From: Akkermansiaceae bacterium UBA2381
GTDB lineage: Bacteria; Verrucomicrobiota; Verrucomicrobiia; Verrucomicrobiales; DEV007
DNA length: 64,000 nt
Direction of reading: 5' to 3'
NCBI GenBank assembly: GCA_002344215.1
Contig: DDSV01000037.1
Coordinates: forward strand, 1 to 64,000
Part shown: piece after piece, positions 61,426-64,000 of the stretch
Layout of the letters: each line of letters starts with the position of its first letter
How positions within the stretch are numbered: position 1 is the first letter of the stretch
Notes under the pieces: generated by a model
Told to the model about the DNA's origin: nothing
Seen by the model: the letters and a program-made list of their open reading frames with translations, nothing else
Database searches by the model: none
Made by a program: the position numbers and the translations under genes

Positions 61426-63258
61426 ATGAATCTTGAGATTTTCCTAACCCTTCTGGTCATCGTCTTGACGCTCGTTGCGTTTATCCGCGAATGGGCGGCT
61501 CCGGATGTGCTGGCGCTCTCCATTCTCTGCCTTGTCGTCGCGCTTGGTCTCGTGGATCCGGGCAAAATGACCGAGGTATTCAAAAATGAGGCGCCGTTGA
61601 CCATCGCCGCGCTGTTCGTCATCGGGGGGGCGCTGGAGGCATCGGGGGCGGTTGATCACATCGGTCGTATTTTGAAGAACCGCCTCTCCGGTAATGTTCG
61701 CTGGGCCATCCTCGCGTTCAGCGTGGTTGCAGCGTTCTTCAGCGCGTGGATGAACAACACCGCGATTGTCGCCATTCTGCTTCCGGTGACGCTCGGTTTT
61801 GCGCGGTCGAAAGAGATTGCCGCCTCGCGTCTTCTCATGCCGCTTTCTTACGCGTCAATCCTTGGCGGTTGTTGCACGCTCATCGGCACCTCGACGAATC
61901 TACTGGTGAGCGGTTCGCTGCGTGATCTGAAGCTTGAACCCCTTTCAATGTTCGAACTCGCACCCCTTGGAATTCCTTTGGCGATCGCCGGGATCCTGTA
62001 TCTGACGGTTTTCGGACCGCGAATTATTCCTGCCCGGACCTCGATCACCGGTACGCTCGAGATCGATCAGCGAACCACGCCGCTATATCACCTTCTCATT
62101 GGCGGCAGTTCACCGCTGGTGGGGAAACGGCTCGCTGAAACGGAATTGTTGAATCGCGACGGGGGGATTCACCTCCTTGAGATTCGCCGCAACGGTGCCC
62201 GCTTGATGCTTCCCCTATCCGCGATAACCGTGGAGAAAAATGACCGATATCTGGTGGCACTACAGCGCAGACGCGGCAATGGAGCACGGGCCGATGTGCT
62301 GTTCGCCGGTTTCGGCGCTGAAGTTCTGTCGACGCTCGATGGTATTGTGTCCGACCTGGTTGTCCGGGAGGAATCTTCCTTGATCGGGCTAACGCTGGCC
62401 AACTCGGATTTTCGCCAGAGATACAATAGTGTGGTGCTCGCGGTGCACCGCAATGGAGCGAATGTCACCCGGAGCATTGCCGAGTTGCCGCTTGAAGCGG
62501 GGGATACCCTGCTGGTCATCACCCCGAGGAATAACCTTGAGGCGCTCGAAGCGACGCGGGATTTCGTGATGACAGACGCGCCTGACGAGCCGTCTCCGAA
62601 GGAAGTTCTTCATCACAGGCACAGGCATGTCATTCTTGCCTGGTCTGCCCTCGTGGGAGTGGTTCTCACGGCAACGCTTTCGGATGTTTTCCACCGCTTC
62701 AATCCGGCGATTCCCGTCATTCCGATTCACTATGCGGCACTGGTGGGAGCGCTCGCTCTTCTCTGGCTGAAGGTAGTGACTCCGCGCGAAGCATACGCCA
62801 GCATCGACTGGCAGGTTCTTCTGATGCTCTATGGACTTTTGGGTCTCGGGATGGCGATGCAAAACACAGGGACAGCAGACTGGCTCGCCCGGAATCTCGT
62901 CGACATTGCGGAGCAGGCAGTCTCACGCGAACACCTTCCGCTGGTACTGCTCTGGCTGATCTTCCTGCTCACCCTTCTTCTGACCGAGGTGCTTTCGAAC
63001 AACGCCACTGCCGTAATGATGATCCCCATTGTCGTGATCCTTGCCGGTGAACTCGGAGTAAACTCGCGTCCGTTCATCATGGCCGTCACCGTCGCTGCCT
63101 CGACCGCCTTTGCTCTGCCGATGGGCTATCAGACACACATGATGATTTATGGACCGGGCGGATACCGGTTCACTGACTTTCTGCGGGTGGGCATCCCCTT
63201 GAATCTGATCTGCTGGGTGACCTCCTGCCTTCTGATTCCCATGATCTGGCCGTTCTGA
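61426..63258 (+). CDS. SLC13-type permease with two RCK_C domains
   Basis: I chose ATG 61426 (MNLEIFL); a TTG nine bases upstream is in frame. The 610-residue product has two membrane halves around soluble regulatory domains. Helices with AALFVIGGALEASGAVDHIG and AFFSAWMNNTAIVAILLPV carry the SNT/NNT-type sodium motif, followed by GGCCTLIGTSTNLLVSG. The middle (about 210-390) has two RCK_C/TrkA_C modules (PLVGKRLAETELLNRDG and SLIGLTLANSDFRQRYN). The second half repeats the NNAT motif (TEVLSNNATAVMMIPIV). Such proteins carry di/tricarboxylates or sulfate with sodium. Confidence 0.85.
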   Translation: MNLEIFLTLLVIVLTLVAFIREWAAPDVLALSILCLVVALGLVDPGKMTEVFKNEAPLTIAALFVIGGALEASGAVDHIGRILKNRLSGNVRWAILAFSVVAAFFSAWMNNTAIVAILLPVTLGFARSKEIAASRLLMPLSYASILGGCCTLIGTSTNLLVSGSLRDLKLEPLSMFELAPLGIPLAIAGILYLTVFGPRIIPARTSITGTLEIDQRTTPLYHLLIGGSSPLVGKRLAETELLNRDGGIHLLEIRRNGARLMLPLSAITVEKNDRYLVALQRRRGNGARADVLFAGFGAEVLSTLDGIVSDLVVREESSLIGLTLANSDFRQRYNSVVLAVHRNGANVTRSIAELPLEAGDTLLVITPRNNLEALEATRDFVMTDAPDEPSPKEVLHHRHRHVILAWSALVGVVLTATLSDVFHRFNPAIPVIPIHYAALVGALALLWLKVVTPREAYASIDWQVLLMLYGLLGLGMAMQNTGTADWLARNLVDIAEQAVSREHLPLVLLWLIFLLTLLLTEVLSNNATAVMMIPIVVILAGELGVNSRPFIMAVTVAASTAFALPMGYQTHMMIYGPGGYRFTDFLRVGIPLNLICWVTSCLLIPMIWPF

Positions 63259-63348
63259 GCTTGACAATCGCGGGCCCACCGGCGATTTGATGCGCAGTGT
63301 CTGTATTGATTTTACCCGCTTTGTCGGGCCTCACCCTACCGGAACTCC

Positions 63349-63684
63349 ATGCCATTTTCCGATAAAGTAATCGTAAGAGCGATGATGTTTTTCTGCATCG
63401 TTGCCTTCACTGCTTTTGACGGCTGGAATTCCAGTAAGGAAAAGAACTTTCTTAACTGGGGCGAGACATCGCCCGATGGTGTCCTTTCGGCGTTGAATGA
63501 TGATGTTCTGGTCTCTGATAGGCCCGAGAAAGCAACGCCGACGCCCTCAAAGACCTCAGAGTTGCCAGCGGCTCTTCCTTCTACCTGCAAACGGTTCGCT
63601 GAGGTTCCTCAACAGCTTCCTCCCCATCGATCACCCTGGGGAGTGAATCGCAAGAGACCGCCGCCGTTCCACGGCATTGCTTGA
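63349..63684 (+). CDS. Possible small secreted protein
   Basis: The 111-residue frame begins with a short hydrophobic segment (VIVRAMMFFCIVAFTAFDG) that could be a signal anchor. The rest is polar and Pro/Ser-rich (EKATPTPSKTSELPAALPSTC). It follows a plausible leader after the SLC13 gene. No family is recognised. The frame reads across a region that otherwise has no gene, so it may be spurious. Confidence 0.35.
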   Translation: MPFSDKVIVRAMMFFCIVAFTAFDGWNSSKEKNFLNWGETSPDGVLSALNDDVLVSDRPEKATPTPSKTSELPAALPSTCKRFAEVPQQLPPHRSPWGVNRKRPPPFHGIA

Positions 63685-64000
63685 TTTGGCGATTTCGCCC
63701 GGGCGGTTTTGTTTCGTGTTTCTGCGGAGAGTTTTTCTTCCGGCATCATCGCTGCCCTCATCGACCTCAGGGCCGTTTCAGCAACTGCTGAAAACGGGTC
63801 AGTGATCGGGGTGGATACAAAGCGCTGCATTCAGCCACCTTGAATTCTTAATTCAATCAGGTGCCTGAACTTCAGGTTGGGGTCCGTTGCGAAGCTCTCG
63901 GCGGCTCTTCCCTACACTTGGTTTTCGTGGGCCTGGCTTCGGGGAATCTCCTCCATTGGAGCGCATCCAGAGGGCCCCGATTTAGACCTCCCGATTTCGA
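63685..64000. other. 3-prime end of window, no intact gene
   Basis: No credible coding frame is seen in these 316 bases. A GGCG/CGCC hairpin (about 63687-63698) follows the 63684 stop. Two close inverted repeats lie at 63840-63856 (TTGAATT-CTT-AATTCAA) and 63864-63876 (CCTGAA-C-TTCAGG). They could be operator or terminator parts of a gene beyond the edge. Confidence 0.45.

Overview
The window looks like a chromosome segment from a member of the Verrucomicrobiota. The best single pointer is the secreted TIGR02597-type protein at 5227-6222, a family known mainly from that phylum. Three large secreted proteins also carry the D-x-D/N-G-D-G-x-x-N-x-x-x-Y signature common in this group. Base composition is moderately GC-rich, with AT-richer patches at 24.6-25.0 kb and in the tip of the Rhs protein. 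I saw no rRNA, complete tRNA, CRISPR array or intact insertion sequence.

Layout. (1) 0-13.6 kb: envelope and secreted proteins. These are a C25-like/fibronectin protein, a CAP-domain protein coupled to a tiny lipoprotein, a TIGR02597 protein, and a 2354-residue SpvB-VCBS-RHS toxin-like protein with a Sec signal and an orphan C-terminal tip. (2) 13.7-25.6 kb: an accessory island, mostly on the minus strand. It holds a DUF4238 gene with a truncated tandem copy, a HEPN-like hypothetical, a TIR-domain protein, and a ycf35-like (DUF1257) / DUF2997 / ycf46-like AAA ATPase module. A nucleotidyltransferase-winged-helix pair lies divergent behind a palindromic operator candidate, followed by a five-gene operon with a RecB/Cas4-like nuclease and a small winged-helix plus membrane-protein pair. 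The ATPase has one frameshift and two in-frame stops. The nuclease has one in-frame stop and an apparent D-to-G change in its active-site motif. Two key enzymes of the island therefore look recently broken, or the assembly has errors here. (3) 25.9-30.9 kb: a two-gene unit (HxH-rich tail-collar-like lipoprotein plus a large protein that may have a TULIP-like lipid-binding fold), a decayed prolyl-oligopeptidase relic, and a cupin. (4) 31.1-47.1 kb: a dense signalling cluster of five large sensor or hybrid histidine kinases, a stand-alone receiver protein, and a receiver-coupled class III adenylate cyclase. (5) 47.3-63.3 kb: transport and housekeeping. This covers a flavin-dependent oxidoreductase, an SSS symporter, a GntP permease, an NhaR-type regulator divergent from a TerC-SbtA-SbtB operon, an RND efflux pair, an AI-2E family transporter and an SLC13/RCK permease. 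(6) 63.3-64.0 kb: a small possible secreted protein and non-coding sequence.

How the parts may work together (inference). The TerC-SbtA-SbtB operon joins a membrane ion-homeostasis protein to a sodium-dependent bicarbonate transporter and its PII-like regulator, opposite an NhaR-type sodium/pH regulator, which suggests one pH/sodium/bicarbonate response. The kinase cluster has two convergent operons and a cyclase, so phosphorelay and cAMP signalling are probably linked. The most promising undescribed biology is the 24.98-29.41 kb set (winged-helix/membrane pair, then HxH-lipoprotein/TULIP-like pair) and the partly decayed ycf46/nuclease island beside it.
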